From Bacteroidota bacterium (lineage in GTDB: Bacteria; Bacteroidota; Ignavibacteria; UBA10030; UBA8401): DNA of 47,265 nucleotides. Numbering within the stretch: position 1 is the stretch's first letter; each line of letters starts with the position of its first letter. The notes below the pieces were generated by a model. It worked only from the letters and a program-made list of their open reading frames with translations. It was not told where the DNA came from and did no database searches. The position numbers and the translations under genes are program-made. Location of the stretch: contig JAJYOI010000014.1 in assembly GCA_021796275.1 (NCBI GenBank), forward strand, positions 1 through 47,265, read 5' to 3'. This document shows positions 25,259 through 34,840 of this stretch, in pieces.

Positions 25259-25354
25259 TAGGAGATAGAAAACCTCACATCGATACTTCTTCTGTGAGTG
25301 CCTTTTCGGGCATCGCAATTGAAATAGAACTTGCGAACTCGTTATGCGTATCTC
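25210..25354 (-). ncRNA. Structured leader RNA / candidate riboswitch-type attenuator or small RNA
   Basis: Read on the minus strand, GAGATA (25354-25349) pairs with TATCTC (25267-25262) as a closing stem. Inside it three hairpins abut without spacer: TCGCAA/TTGCGA (25336-25313), TGCC/GGCA (25312-25299) and CTCACA/TGTGAG (25298-25274). A strong terminator follows (25258-25210). TGTGAG of the third hairpin could instead pair with CTCATA in the terminator's 5' arm (25256-25251), giving an antiterminator. A promoter (TTGCAA-18-TACATT) would start transcription near 25354. The metallophosphoesterase begins 44 bp after the terminator. No known riboswitch class was recognised. Confidence 0.6.
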
Positions 25355-25360
25355 GTTGAG

Positions 25361-25390
25361 AATGTAAATGAAAGTGGGGCGCTTTTGCAA
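25361..25390 (-). promoter_or_regulatory. Promoter candidate for the structured leader
   Basis: TTGCAA (25390-25385), 18-bp spacer, TACATT (25366-25361); four of six bases match the -35 consensus and four of six the -10. Predicted start falls at the first base of the closing stem. Confidence 0.5.
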
Positions 25391-25464
25391 TCAGGAAAAG
25401 TACGTAAAGTTACTTGTCGGGTGAATTACGTATGGCAAACTGTAAATATAAATCAACTGTGCTA

Positions 25465-26121
25465 TTAGAAATGTACCAAACCCTTCGCTACTGCATACTT
25501 TACCAGCCCTGCAGCTGAGTGGATATTCAATTTCTTCATAATTCGCTCCCGGTGCGTTTCAACAGTTCTCAGGCTAATGAAGAGATGTGCCGCAATTTCT
25601 TTCACGCTTTTCCCCTCTGCAGTTAACATCAAAACTTCAATTTCACGCGCAGAGAGTTCGGGGACATCGGGTGTTTGATCACCACGAACATACGCGTTGA
25701 ATAAAGCTTGTGAGGCAACGTGCCCGAAAAAAAAGTCACCGTGGAATACAACCTCGATTGCGCGCAGCAATTCCGACGGCGGTGCATCTTTGAGAATATA
25801 GCCCTTTGCTCCTGCGCGAATAGCCGGAAGAATATACTCGTTTGTGTCGTACGCGCTAAGAATTAATATTTTAACCAAAGAGTTTTTTCGTACCAATGCG
25901 CGCGTCGTTTCTATCCCATTCATTTTGGGCATTGAAATATCCATGACGATGACATCGGGAAAAAGCTCCATCGCTTTTGTAATTGCGTCGCTGCCATTTG
26001 ACGCTTCACCGACAATGAGAACCCGTGCTTGAAGTGAAAGGTAGCTTCGCAACCCTTCAAGAACAATTGGGTGATCATCAACTAGCAAGAGACGAATTTT
26101 TTCTTTCGGTTTTTTCTTCAC
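25465..26121 (-). CDS. NarL/FixJ-family response regulator
   Basis: The 218-residue protein has a receiver domain with acidic pocket LLLVDDHP near 11-18, phospho-acceptor D61 in VIVMDISMP, and the switch residues around LSAYD and ILKDAPP. A LuxR-type helix-turn-helix follows near 152-210 (LSAREIEVLMLTAEGKSVKE, VETHRERIMKKL). It begins 3 bp after the stop of the HisKA_3-type kinase gene, its evident partner. Target genes are unknown; NarL-type regulators usually bind as dimers to inverted heptamers, and none was identified. Confidence 0.93.
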   Translation of the reverse strand: MKKKPKEKIRLLLVDDHPIVLEGLRSYLSLQARVLIVGEASNGSDAITKAMELFPDVIVMDISMPKMNGIETTRALVRKNSLVKILILSAYDTNEYILPAIRAGAKGYILKDAPPSELLRAIEVVFHGDFFFGHVASQALFNAYVRGDQTPDVPELSAREIEVLMLTAEGKSVKEIAAHLFISLRTVETHRERIMKKLNIHSAAGLVKYAVAKGLVHF

Positions 26122-26124
26122 AAA

Positions 26125-29100
26125 TCAACTCAGATGAGTACCGTTAACAGGGATTGAAAAAGTAATTTCTGTACCTGCGCCCCGTTTCGTCGAAATCGAA
26201 AACGTCCCCCCTGTGAGCATTGCACGTTCCGACATCGTGCTTAAACCAAGCCCCTTTCGCCTGGCATGTTTTTCCCCTTTGTGCGTTGTCAGTGTAAATC
26301 CTTTGCCATCGTCTTTAACCATAACTCTGATATGAGAATCTTCATTGAGCATTGTGAGTGAAACATGCGAAGCATGTGCGTGTTTTTCGATATTGGTCAG
26401 GGCTTCTTGAATAATGCGGTACGTCGTAATTTTTATTTCCGGCGGCAACGAACGAGGAAGCTTGCCAAAATACAATTCAATATCAAGTGAAGAGTGCTGC
26501 CTGAATTCTTCGCACAAAGTTCTGACGGCCGCAGTCAAACCGAAGTCGTCCAATTCACTGGGCTGGAGATTGTGCGAGATACGGCGAACTTCATCTATTG
26601 TTTTTGCCAACAGATCATTCGTGGTTTCGATACTTGCGCGAAGCTGTTTTCGTGCTTTGCCGAGATTTTCTGCTATTGTGTGAATGCGAAATTTTACCGA
26701 AGAAAGCATTTGGCCCGCGCTGTCGTGCAATTCCCGAGCGATGCGGCGGCGTTCTACTTCTTGTGCAAAGAGAATTCGTTTCGGTAATCCCTTCAGTTCT
26801 TCTTCTGCCTTGATGCGCTCTGAAATATCCCGGACAATCAAGAGAACCTCATCTTTCCATACGTGCATTATTCTCCCTTCGAAATAATGTATTTTTCCCT
26901 GAATTGAAAGTCCGTAATTATATACTTGCACTTCATTGGTACTCAATGCCTTACGGATAAAGGACATTGTCCGTTTAGCAAGAGCATCTGGAAAAGCGTC
27001 AACGATTTTCCTGCCTAAAAACTCCTCCGGTTCAAACAACAAAGCAATTTGTCGCGAAGCTTTATATTCCAGGCACGTTCCATCTTCACTGAGACGGATC
27101 ATGGCATCGGGCATGGCATTAAGAAGCGCTTGGTTCCTTGCTTGAATTTCCATTAAAGTATTTTCAGCGTTCTTGCGTACCGTGATGTCGTTGGCGACCG
27201 TTTGAAATTCTTCAGGAGTGCCATTCACGTCAAAAATTGCTCGGAGCGTGTGCTGCTGCCAATGAACAGTTCCATCGTGAAGTATAGCTTGGAATTCTTT
27301 CGTCATTACTGGATGAGAAATAGTCAGCAGAGCAACCTGTGAACGAAGTTCATCCCAATGAGGTTTCGAAAGAACAGATGAAAGATTATTTCCCACAACC
27401 TCAAGTTTGTCTTTGTTATAATATTTGCAAAAGGCTTCATTTGCAAAAATAATAAGACCGCAGCTGTGAAAGCGGCAAATCAATTCTGTCTGATCTTCCA
27501 CAACAGAGCGATACTTTTTTTCACTCATCTCAAGCGCGATCGCGTGTGTTCTATTTCGCCGGTAACGTTCGAACGTTAATACACCGACAATAAGGAGAAG
27601 AACGCCAAGAGGAATAATAAAAAGTGGGCGGTGGTAGTATGGAATTTGAATCCAAAAAAATTGTGCTTCGGGAATGTTGGCGACAACGCCAAACAAACTT
27701 TTTGCCTGAACATAAATAACATGTTCACCTGAAGAAAGACGTGTAAAATCGATCTCGCGCGTCGTTTCCCATCGGGACCAAGATTCATTATCAACTTGAT
27801 AGCGCGTTTGAATCTCGCTGGGAAGCTGTTCGCCCCAATAACTGTACACTCGCCAGCGAACAAGCGTGCTGTTTTCCTCAATTATTGGGTCATCAAATTC
27901 AATTCTCGGAGACTGCCGGGAAAACCCTTTGGTATTCAAAATATCAACCCCGCTGCCAATTGTTCCGACATAGATTTTATCTGCTGCCGGCATAAGCGGC
28001 CATAAGCTAAGATTATTTAATCCGCTATTGGTTTGAAAAAATGACCACACGCCTTTATATAAACATGCGAGGCCGCCTTTCGTCGTAACCCACAGTCTAC
28101 CCTGAGAATCAAATTGTAAACCCCACACCTCTTTGTTAAAAAAATCATTAAAACTATTTACCGAATGCATTTGACTATCAGAATTAATATACCATAATCC
28201 ATTGTCCTGATCTCCTATCCAGAGGCCATTACTGTCATCCGCAGCAATCGTGAACGCACGGCCCCAGATTCCTCCAGGCTTGCTTAGCCATGTTGACCAC
28301 TTTCCAGCGCACCATTTGTATACACCCGCAGACGTAGCAAACCATAGACTGTTATCCTGACTTTGAGCAAAGTCAAGTACGCGGCAAGATAAAAGACCAT
28401 TCTCTTTTCCCCAATGAATAAATTTTCCGTTTGTGTATTGGAACGCCCCAGGCTCTTCACTAAGATTCAATGGATCGTCTGATATCCCAAGAAACCACAG
28501 GTCCCCTTTTCTATCCTTTTTGATTTTATGAATTCTTATGGCTCTGAGTCCGTCAGCTCGACCAAAATAGCGCCACACTCCTTTATACCATCGGTAAGCA
28601 CCACTAAATGAAGCACCGCTAGCAATCCAAACTGCTTCATTGTGATCTTCTGCAAGCCCAGTCACAATACCAATTCGACGACCGTTTACATATTTAATCC
28701 ACTGTGTACGACCGTCAGGATAATGAATTTCAATTCCATCAGATTCCCCAAGCCAGGTTTCACCATCCCTTCTCACAAGTATTTCATTAACTGAATTTCT
28801 GAGATCTGGAAAGGAATGTTTCCAATATTTCCACCGAATGAGAGATTTTCTGTATAAAAACAAACCTGACTCTGTACCAACCCATAAATCTCCATTCGCA
28901 CGAAATTTCAAGAATAATATGTTCTTCATTTGCGCCGGTAAGGGATCCAACGAATACCAAAGACCTTGAACGCGAATACGAATATCTCCCGATTTGTACA
29001 CGACGTATGCGTCACCTGCAGGTGAAATATCCATACAACGCGCAGCGGTTTTTCCTTCTTCAATATCACGACGCAGTTTTCCGTCTTGACTCCATTCCCA

Positions 29101-29946
29101 CATACCGCGCATATAAACTGGAAATTCGCACGACGCAAGTTTTATTCCCGTGTTACCTGCGGCAAGACAATAAAAAAGCAAATTTGGTATTCCTACCTCA
29201 ATCACTTTTTCCCAATGAGAGTTTGACCACTGATAAAGAATTCCATTAACAGCTAACCATGCTCCTTTTCCACCAGCATCAAACAGCTGAAGTGTTCCAT
29301 ACACCTTCTGTTCCAGAGGCGGCATAGCCAAAGTCACTGCTTGATCATGGAAATGATAAATAATGCCTTTCTCCTGAATCAAGACATCTTTTTGCTTCGA
29401 AATTGCGACCCCCCGAATGTAACACTCAGTGCCAAATTTGAATGTTTTGCTTACTTCCTCGTAGCAATTCTTGTGTATCAAAAACAATCGGTGATCGACA
29501 ACAGCGTACACACCTTCGCTTGAGTCTGCAACAAGTGAGGTTGGTTCCCTTGCCGGCATTCCATTGGTAGTATCCACCGTGTGAAATCGAAAACCATCAT
29601 ACCACGCAATTCCTGCCGACGTTCCAACCCACACTGTACCATCACTGGCTTCTGTCAGCATCACAACTTTGTTTGAGGGAAGACCGGAAGAAGTTGTAAA
29701 CTGAGCCCAACGCCATTCATCCTGTAGGGCTTTTATTTCTGAGGCAAAAAGCGGCGACCAAAAATCGATAAGAACGAATAGAAAGAAGAAACTCCCAACA
29801 AGCAAAACAATTTTGTAAAATCCTTTTCCAAACAATGCAAAAAGTTCAGCAGGTTGGTGAAAAAAGCTACCCTTTAGAAGTTCGTTATTATTCTTCTCCC
29901 CAGGAAGCAGCAGAAACAAAAAAAGAAAATGTCGAGGCCTGCGCAC
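26125..29946 (-). CDS. Propeller-type sensor histidine kinase (Reg_prop, Y_Y_Y, two PAS, HisKA_3)
   Basis: This 1273-residue kinase resembles the sensor half of Bacteroidota hybrid systems but is not fused to AraC. Order: signal/anchor near 45-68; about 14 two-component propeller repeats with WVGTESGLFLY-type motifs to near 690; a Y_Y_Y-like domain; a membrane helix near 780-800 (PLFIIPLGVLLLIVGVLTF); two PAS domains; HisKA_3 with phospho-site H1074 in RRRIARELHDSAGQ; and HATPase_c (DDGKGF, GLGLSTMSERA). The start is GTG at 29946 and uncertain, because no ATG lies before the propeller. The propeller probably senses a periplasmic ligand. HisKA_3 and a NarL partner argue against it being a classic pectin HTCS. 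Confidence 0.88.
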   Translation of the reverse strand: MRRPRHFLFLFLLLPGEKNNNELLKGSFFHQPAELFALFGKGFYKIVLLVGSFFFLFVLIDFWSPLFASEIKALQDEWRWAQFTTSSGLPSNKVVMLTEASDGTVWVGTSAGIAWYDGFRFHTVDTTNGMPAREPTSLVADSSEGVYAVVDHRLFLIHKNCYEEVSKTFKFGTECYIRGVAISKQKDVLIQEKGIIYHFHDQAVTLAMPPLEQKVYGTLQLFDAGGKGAWLAVNGILYQWSNSHWEKVIEVGIPNLLFYCLAAGNTGIKLASCEFPVYMRGMWEWSQDGKLRRDIEEGKTAARCMDISPAGDAYVVYKSGDIRIRVQGLWYSLDPLPAQMKNILFLKFRANGDLWVGTESGLFLYRKSLIRWKYWKHSFPDLRNSVNEILVRRDGETWLGESDGIEIHYPDGRTQWIKYVNGRRIGIVTGLAEDHNEAVWIASGASFSGAYRWYKGVWRYFGRADGLRAIRIHKIKKDRKGDLWFLGISDDPLNLSEEPGAFQYTNGKFIHWGKENGLLSCRVLDFAQSQDNSLWFATSAGVYKWCAGKWSTWLSKPGGIWGRAFTIAADDSNGLWIGDQDNGLWYINSDSQMHSVNSFNDFFNKEVWGLQFDSQGRLWVTTKGGLACLYKGVWSFFQTNSGLNNLSLWPLMPAADKIYVGTIGSGVDILNTKGFSRQSPRIEFDDPIIEENSTLVRWRVYSYWGEQLPSEIQTRYQVDNESWSRWETTREIDFTRLSSGEHVIYVQAKSLFGVVANIPEAQFFWIQIPYYHRPLFIIPLGVLLLIVGVLTFERYRRNRTHAIALEMSEKKYRSVVEDQTELICRFHSCGLIIFANEAFCKYYNKDKLEVVGNNLSSVLSKPHWDELRSQVALLTISHPVMTKEFQAILHDGTVHWQQHTLRAIFDVNGTPEEFQTVANDITVRKNAENTLMEIQARNQALLNAMPDAMIRLSEDGTCLEYKASRQIALLFEPEEFLGRKIVDAFPDALAKRTMSFIRKALSTNEVQVYNYGLSIQGKIHYFEGRIMHVWKDEVLLIVRDISERIKAEEELKGLPKRILFAQEVERRRIARELHDSAGQMLSSVKFRIHTIAENLGKARKQLRASIETTNDLLAKTIDEVRRISHNLQPSELDDFGLTAAVRTLCEEFRQHSSLDIELYFGKLPRSLPPEIKITTYRIIQEALTNIEKHAHASHVSLTMLNEDSHIRVMVKDDGKGFTLTTHKGEKHARRKGLGLSTMSERAMLTGGTFSISTKRGAGTEITFSIPVNGTHLS

Positions 29947-30018
29947 GGTGAATGATCGAATGGTTGCTCACGCTGTGAGGCGGTGATTGGAGCGATAATT
30001 CTTGCGACTATGGAAAAA

Positions 30019-30047
30019 ATAGTACAGAAATAGCGGTAGAATAGCAA
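30019..30047 (-). promoter_or_regulatory. Sigma-70-type promoter of the sensor kinase operon
   Basis: TTGCTA (30047-30042), a 17-bp spacer and TACTAT (30024-30019) on the minus strand. Start would be near 30012, about 66 bp before the kinase GTG. The remainder of the gap 29947-30105 holds no gene. Confidence 0.55.
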
Positions 30048-30105
30048 GTGGGGAAAACGCACTGCTGCGGTGTAAAAATTATTTGCCGCTGAACAAGAAA
30101 GAATC

Positions 30106-31095
30106 TCACATAAAGCTGTTTAATGCTTTCATGTAGTTTGCACGCTCGAATGCAGATGGATCCGCAATTGATTTATGACTCATGCTGCCGCGCATTTGGT
30201 TGATTGATTCGTACTCATGATCAATCATCCATTTTTGAATTTCGTTCAGCACTTCACCGATGCGCTTTGGGCCGAATCGTAATAATGCAGAACACATCAT
30301 TGTTACATTTGCACCTACCATGACCATTTTTAAAACATCGTGGCCGCTGTGAATTCCTGTCGTGGCGGCAAGGTCTGCGTGAATGTTTTTGTGAAGAATT
30401 CCTATCCAGCGCAAAGGTAAACGATTGGAATCCGGCGAACTTAGCACCACCCCAGGCTCAACTTCCAGTGTTTCTAAATCTATATCGGGTTGATAAAACC
30501 TGTTGAACAACACCAATCCGTTCGCGCCATATTCGTCCAAACGTTTTGCCATATTCACAAGTGAGCTAAAAAATGGAGACAACTTCACTGCAACGGGAAT
30601 TGTCACTTTAGCTTTTACTGCCTGCAGAATTTCCAAATATAATTGTTCAACGTAGGCGCCTGAACGATTGAAATCAGTAGGGACATAATAGATATTCAAC
30701 TCAAGTGCATCTGCGCCAGCATCCTGAATATTTTTCGCATACTCTGTCCACCCGCCGACTGTTGACCCATTCAAGCTTGCGATCACGGGGATTTCTACCG
30801 AGCGTTTTACTTTTTGAATGTGTTCAAGATATTCATCCGGCCCCAAATAATATTCTTCTTTCGTCGGAAAGTACGACATCGCCTCTGCATAACTTTCTGC
30901 TCCATAAGAAAGAAAATGATACAATTCTTTTGTCTCGTGATGAATCTGCTCCTCAAACAACGAATATAACACCACTGCCGCCGCGCCGTAATCTTCCATT
31001 GACTTAACACCGTCAACGGTGCGCGACATAGGTGAAGCGGACGGAACAATAGGATTTTTTAATTTAAAGCCAAGGTAGGTCGTTGAAAGATCCAT
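30106..31095 (-). CDS. Dihydroorotate dehydrogenase-like FMN protein
   Basis: ATG at 31095 (MDLSTTYLGFKLKNPIVP) is chosen because GTGAGG lies just upstream as ribosome-binding site. The 329-residue TIM barrel shows class 1 DHODH-like features: LGFKLKNPIVPSASPMS, IPVIASLNGSTVGGWTEY near 100, LELNIYY, IPVAVKLSPFFSSL and TTGIHSGHDVLK for FMN phosphate binding. The proteins of this subgroup are often encoded beside pyruvate:ferredoxin oxidoreductase, as here (gap 118 bp), and differ from true PyrD. A role in redox metabolism rather than pyrimidine synthesis is therefore plausible but unproven. A GGCCA/TGGCC stem in the gap may separate the two genes. Confidence 0.82.
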   Translation of the reverse strand: MDLSTTYLGFKLKNPIVPSASPMSRTVDGVKSMEDYGAAAVVLYSLFEEQIHHETKELYHFLSYGAESYAEAMSYFPTKEEYYLGPDEYLEHIQKVKRSVEIPVIASLNGSTVGGWTEYAKNIQDAGADALELNIYYVPTDFNRSGAYVEQLYLEILQAVKAKVTIPVAVKLSPFFSSLVNMAKRLDEYGANGLVLFNRFYQPDIDLETLEVEPGVVLSSPDSNRLPLRWIGILHKNIHADLAATTGIHSGHDVLKMVMVGANVTMMCSALLRFGPKRIGEVLNEIQKWMIDHEYESINQMRGSMSHKSIADPSAFERANYMKALNSFM

Positions 31096-31213
31096 GAAAT
31101 GCCTCACGTCTTGTCATGATAGATAACTTTGAAAAATGAAAAACTCGTCGGCCAGGCAACAGGAAATGTGGCCCTAAAAAATTCAGTGTGCCTTTCCCAG
31201 AAATGAATGCACA

Positions 31214-34200
31214 TCAACTTCCTTGTCCGTTGGACGAGCGATCAAATTTTAGTGCCGCAAGTTGTTCATAAAAATTCCACTTTGAGTCCACATCTTCTTG
31301 AGCGAGCGACAGCAACCGCTTCGCTTCTTCCGGAGCGCTCTTCGTCAGCATTTTGTAGCGTATTTCCTTGTAGGCATATTCTTCAAACTTAATCTTTGGT
31401 GCTTTTGAATCAAGCTTAAATGGATTCTGGCCGTGCTTTGTTAATTCAGGATTGTAACGGAACAACGGCCAGTGCGCCGATTCCACAGCGGCCTTTTGGC
31501 TTTGCAATCCTAATTCCATATTGATGCCGTGCGCGATACAGTGTGCATAGGCAATGATGATGGACGGTCCATTGTACGCTTCCGCTTCAAGAAATGCTTT
31601 CACCGTGTGAAGATCATTTGCACCCATCGCTACCCGCGCAACATAAACGCTGCCGTACGTCATTGCCATCAGTGCCAAATCTTTTTTTGCCAAAGGTTTT
31701 CCGCCCGCAGCAAACTTCGCCACGGCACCGCGCGGTGTTGATTTCGACATTTGACCGCCGGTATTAGAATACACTTCGGTATCGAGGACAAGCACGTTGA
31801 CGTTTCTGCCTGACGCAAGCACGTGGTCAAGCCCGCCGTAGCCGATGTCGTACGCCCAGCCGTCGCCTCCCATAATCCAAACACTCTTCTTCACAAAACA
31901 ATCAGCGAGTGACAGCAAATGTTTAGACTCGGGCGAGGAAAGCTCTTTCAGCTTTTCTTTGAGGATTTCCACACGCGCACGCTGCTCGTAAATTTTCCCT
32001 TCGTCGGACTGGTCTGCAGAAAGAATTGCATTCATCAACTTTTCGCCAATTTGTGGTGAAAGTTTTTTCAAAAGTTCACCGGCAAATTCTGTGTGCTTAT
32101 CAATCGAAAGACGGAATCCGAGCCCAAACTCTGCGTTGTCTTCAAACAATGAATTTGACCATGCAGGACCGCGCCCATCGGCATTTTTCGCCCATGGTGT
32201 TGTCGGAAGATTCCCACCGTAAATCGAAGAACATCCTGTTGCATTTGCCACAACCATCCTATCGCCGAATAACTGGGTAGCTAATTTTACGTACGGCGTC
32301 TCGCCGCAGCCGGAACACGCACCTGAAAATTCAAACAGCGGCTCCAAAAACTGCGAACCTTTGATCGTATCAATCTTTGCGGCCCGCCGATCTGTTTCCG
32401 GAATTGCGAGGAAGAAATCCCAATTCACACGTTCTTGCTCGCGCAATGGCGGCTGCGATTTCATGTTGAGTGCTTTAAGCCGTGTTTCTTTTTTGTTCTT
32501 TACCGGACATACTTCAACACAGATGCCGCAACTCGTGCAGTCTTCCGGTGCAACTTGAATTGAGTATTGCATTCCTTCATATTCTTTTCCGCGATAGGCG
32601 GTATGTTTGAATGCCGTTGGCGCACCTTCCAGAGATTTTTCATCATACACTTTAATGCGAATTGACGCATGCGGACACACCATTGCGCACTTGCCGCACT
32701 GAATACATATTTCTTCGTCCCACACAGGAATTTCGAGCGCAATGTTTCTTTTTTCCCACCGGGCTGTTGCAACAGGAAATGTTCCGTCAATAGGAAGTGC
32801 ACTGACCGGAAGCTCATCGCCAAGCCCGGCGATAATTTTTGCAGTCACTTCCTTCACAAACTGCGGCGCTTTTTCTGAAACGACCGGCGGCAACTCGATT
32901 GTGCTGTCGGCCGCAAATGGTACGTTGACTTTGAAAAGGTTCTCCAGCGTTTGATCAACAGCGGCAAAATTCATTTTCACAATCTCTTCCCCCTTTTTGC
33001 CGTAGGTTTTTTTGATCGAGCGTTTGATCGCAGCAATTGCTTCATCTTTCGGAAGCACGCCGGAGATTGCGAAGAAACATGTTTGCATAATCGTGTTCAC
33101 GCGTCCGCCCATGCCGGTTTTCGCGGCAACATCGTAACCATCAATCACATAAAAATGTAATTTCTTTTTGATGATCTGGTCTTGAACAATACGCGGCAAT
33201 TTATTCCACACTGTACCAGCAGAAAATTGGCTGTTCAACAGGAACGTTCCACCTTCAACAAGATCATCCAGCACATTGAATTTTTCAAGAAATATCCATT
33301 GATGGCACGCAACGAAATTTGCCTTCTTGATAAGATACGACGAACGGATAGGGCGGGGACCAAAACGAAGATGCGATACTGTTGTTGTGCCGGACTTCTT
33401 CGAATCGTACACAAAATATCCCTGCGCATAGTTTGGCGTATCCTCACCGATAATTTTAATCGAGTTTTTATTGGCGCCGACAGTTCCGTCGGAACCGAGT
33501 CCATAGAACATCGCACGCACGACATCGTTCTTTTCCGTTGTGAATGCCGGGTTGAATTCAAGACTTGTCTTCGCAACATCGTCGTTGATACCAACAGTAA
33601 AATGATTCTTCGGTTGTGGCTTTTTCATCTCATCGAAAACAGCTTTTACCATTGCCGGCGTGAATTCTTTGGAGGACAATCCGTACCTGCCGCCAATGAT
33701 TCGCGGAAACAATGCCATCGGCATCGTTCCATTTACCGCCGTTTCGCCAAACGCTGTCACAACGTCTTGGTACAACGGCTCGCCCACAGCGCCCGGCTCT
33801 TTTGTTCTGTCAAGCACGGCAATGGATCTTACCGATTTCGGAAGTACATCCAAAAAATGTTTCACAGAAAACGGCCTGAAGAGTCGGACTTTTACAACGC
33901 CGACCTTTTCATCATGCTCTAAAAGACTTTCTACTGTTTCATGAACAGCATCGGAACCGGAGCCCATCAGCACAATAACGCGCTCGGCATCTGAAGCGCC
34001 GAAATAATCAAACAGATGATATTGACGTCCGACGAGCTTCGCAAATTTGTTCATCGTCTCCTGAACAATATCCGGACAAGCGACATAAAACGGGTTCACC
34101 GTTTCACGCGACTGAAAATACGTGTCGGGATTTTGTGCTGTGCCGCGCAATACAGGTGCATCAGGCGTCAATCCGCGGCTTCGATGTGCGAACACCAATT

Positions 34201-34840
34201 CATCGTCAATCATCGCACGGATATCTTCAACAGTAAGCTGTTCGATTTTCATCACTTCATGCGAGGTACGAAAGCCGTCAAAGAAATGCAAAAACGGAAT
34301 CCTCGACTGAAGCGTCGCCGCTTGTGCGATCAGAGCAAAGTCCATAACTTCCTGAACAGAATGCGATGACAATAATGCGAATCCTGTTGAACGCACGGCC
34401 ATCACATCGCCGTGATCTCCAAAAATTGAAAGCGCTTGTGTTGCTAATGATCGCGCCGAGACATGAAACACTGTTGATGTTAGCTCGCCGGCAATCTTGT
34501 ACATATTCGGAATCATCAACAACAGCCCCTGCGATGCAGTGAATGTGGTTGTAAGCGAACCGGTTTGCAGCGCACCATGAACTGCACCCGATGCGCCGCC
34601 TTCACTTTGCATTTCAACAACCGTCGGAACCGTTCCCCAAATATTTTTCTTCCCTTCCGATGACCACTGGTCGCACCACTCGCCCATGTTTGATGACGGC
34701 GTGATCGGGTAAATTGCTATAACTTCGTTGGTTTTGTGAGCAACATAAGCAGCAGCCTCATTACCGTCAATGGTAACCATAGCCCTGCCGCCTACGGCGC
34801 CATTGTTAATTTTCGTCTGTGATAATTCTCCATTAACCAT
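31214..34840 (-). CDS. nifJ: Pyruvate:ferredoxin (flavodoxin) oxidoreductase, single-chain
   Basis: This 1208-residue enzyme oxidises pyruvate and CoA to acetyl-CoA and CO2, reducing ferredoxin. Domains in order: N-terminal pyruvate-binding domain (IDGNEAAAYVAHKTNEVIAI near 24-43; YPITPSS), transketolase C-like domain, gamma domain to about 640, and two [4Fe-4S] motifs (C712/715/718/722 and C768/771/774/778). The proximal cluster and TPP domain follow: CSGCG at 842-846, GDGWAYDIG at 992-1000 and NTGGQMSKS near 1026. AGGA precedes the ATG at 34840. All key residues seem intact. The neighbouring ferredoxin at 43.6 kb is a possible acceptor. Presence indicates anaerobic or facultative metabolism. 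Confidence 0.95.
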   Translation of the reverse strand: MVNGELSQTKINNGAVGGRAMVTIDGNEAAAYVAHKTNEVIAIYPITPSSNMGEWCDQWSSEGKKNIWGTVPTVVEMQSEGGASGAVHGALQTGSLTTTFTASQGLLLMIPNMYKIAGELTSTVFHVSARSLATQALSIFGDHGDVMAVRSTGFALLSSHSVQEVMDFALIAQAATLQSRIPFLHFFDGFRTSHEVMKIEQLTVEDIRAMIDDELVFAHRSRGLTPDAPVLRGTAQNPDTYFQSRETVNPFYVACPDIVQETMNKFAKLVGRQYHLFDYFGASDAERVIVLMGSGSDAVHETVESLLEHDEKVGVVKVRLFRPFSVKHFLDVLPKSVRSIAVLDRTKEPGAVGEPLYQDVVTAFGETAVNGTMPMALFPRIIGGRYGLSSKEFTPAMVKAVFDEMKKPQPKNHFTVGINDDVAKTSLEFNPAFTTEKNDVVRAMFYGLGSDGTVGANKNSIKIIGEDTPNYAQGYFVYDSKKSGTTTVSHLRFGPRPIRSSYLIKKANFVACHQWIFLEKFNVLDDLVEGGTFLLNSQFSAGTVWNKLPRIVQDQIIKKKLHFYVIDGYDVAAKTGMGGRVNTIMQTCFFAISGVLPKDEAIAAIKRSIKKTYGKKGEEIVKMNFAAVDQTLENLFKVNVPFAADSTIELPPVVSEKAPQFVKEVTAKIIAGLGDELPVSALPIDGTFPVATARWEKRNIALEIPVWDEEICIQCGKCAMVCPHASIRIKVYDEKSLEGAPTAFKHTAYRGKEYEGMQYSIQVAPEDCTSCGICVEVCPVKNKKETRLKALNMKSQPPLREQERVNWDFFLAIPETDRRAAKIDTIKGSQFLEPLFEFSGACSGCGETPYVKLATQLFGDRMVVANATGCSSIYGGNLPTTPWAKNADGRGPAWSNSLFEDNAEFGLGFRLSIDKHTEFAGELLKKLSPQIGEKLMNAILSADQSDEGKIYEQRARVEILKEKLKELSSPESKHLLSLADCFVKKSVWIMGGDGWAYDIGYGGLDHVLASGRNVNVLVLDTEVYSNTGGQMSKSTPRGAVAKFAAGGKPLAKKDLALMAMTYGSVYVARVAMGANDLHTVKAFLEAEAYNGPSIIIAYAHCIAHGINMELGLQSQKAAVESAHWPLFRYNPELTKHGQNPFKLDSKAPKIKFEEYAYKEIRYKMLTKSAPEEAKRLLSLAQEDVDSKWNFYEQLAALKFDRSSNGQGS

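Noticed and set aside
25262-25354. A tRNA, suggested by the cloverleaf-like three-hairpin layout
   Set aside because: No CCA-adjacent acceptor stem, no T-loop GGTTCGAAT-type sequence and no plausible anticodon loop of 7 nt.
25166-25390. N-terminal extension of the metallophosphoesterase by 75 codons
   Set aside because: The stretch contains a terminator with T7 and abutting RNA hairpins, and the family N-terminus begins exactly at MKIAVISDIHGN.
26125-29946. Hybrid two-component regulator (HTCS) for the pectin operon
   Set aside because: It has HisKA_3 rather than HisKA, no fused receiver/AraC output, a separate NarL partner, and is 12 kb away from the operon.
33182-33922. A 246-codon plus-strand frame inside nifJ
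   Set aside because: It is antisense to a clearly conserved part of the oxidoreductase and its translation is rich in Arg, Cys and His without recognisable motifs.
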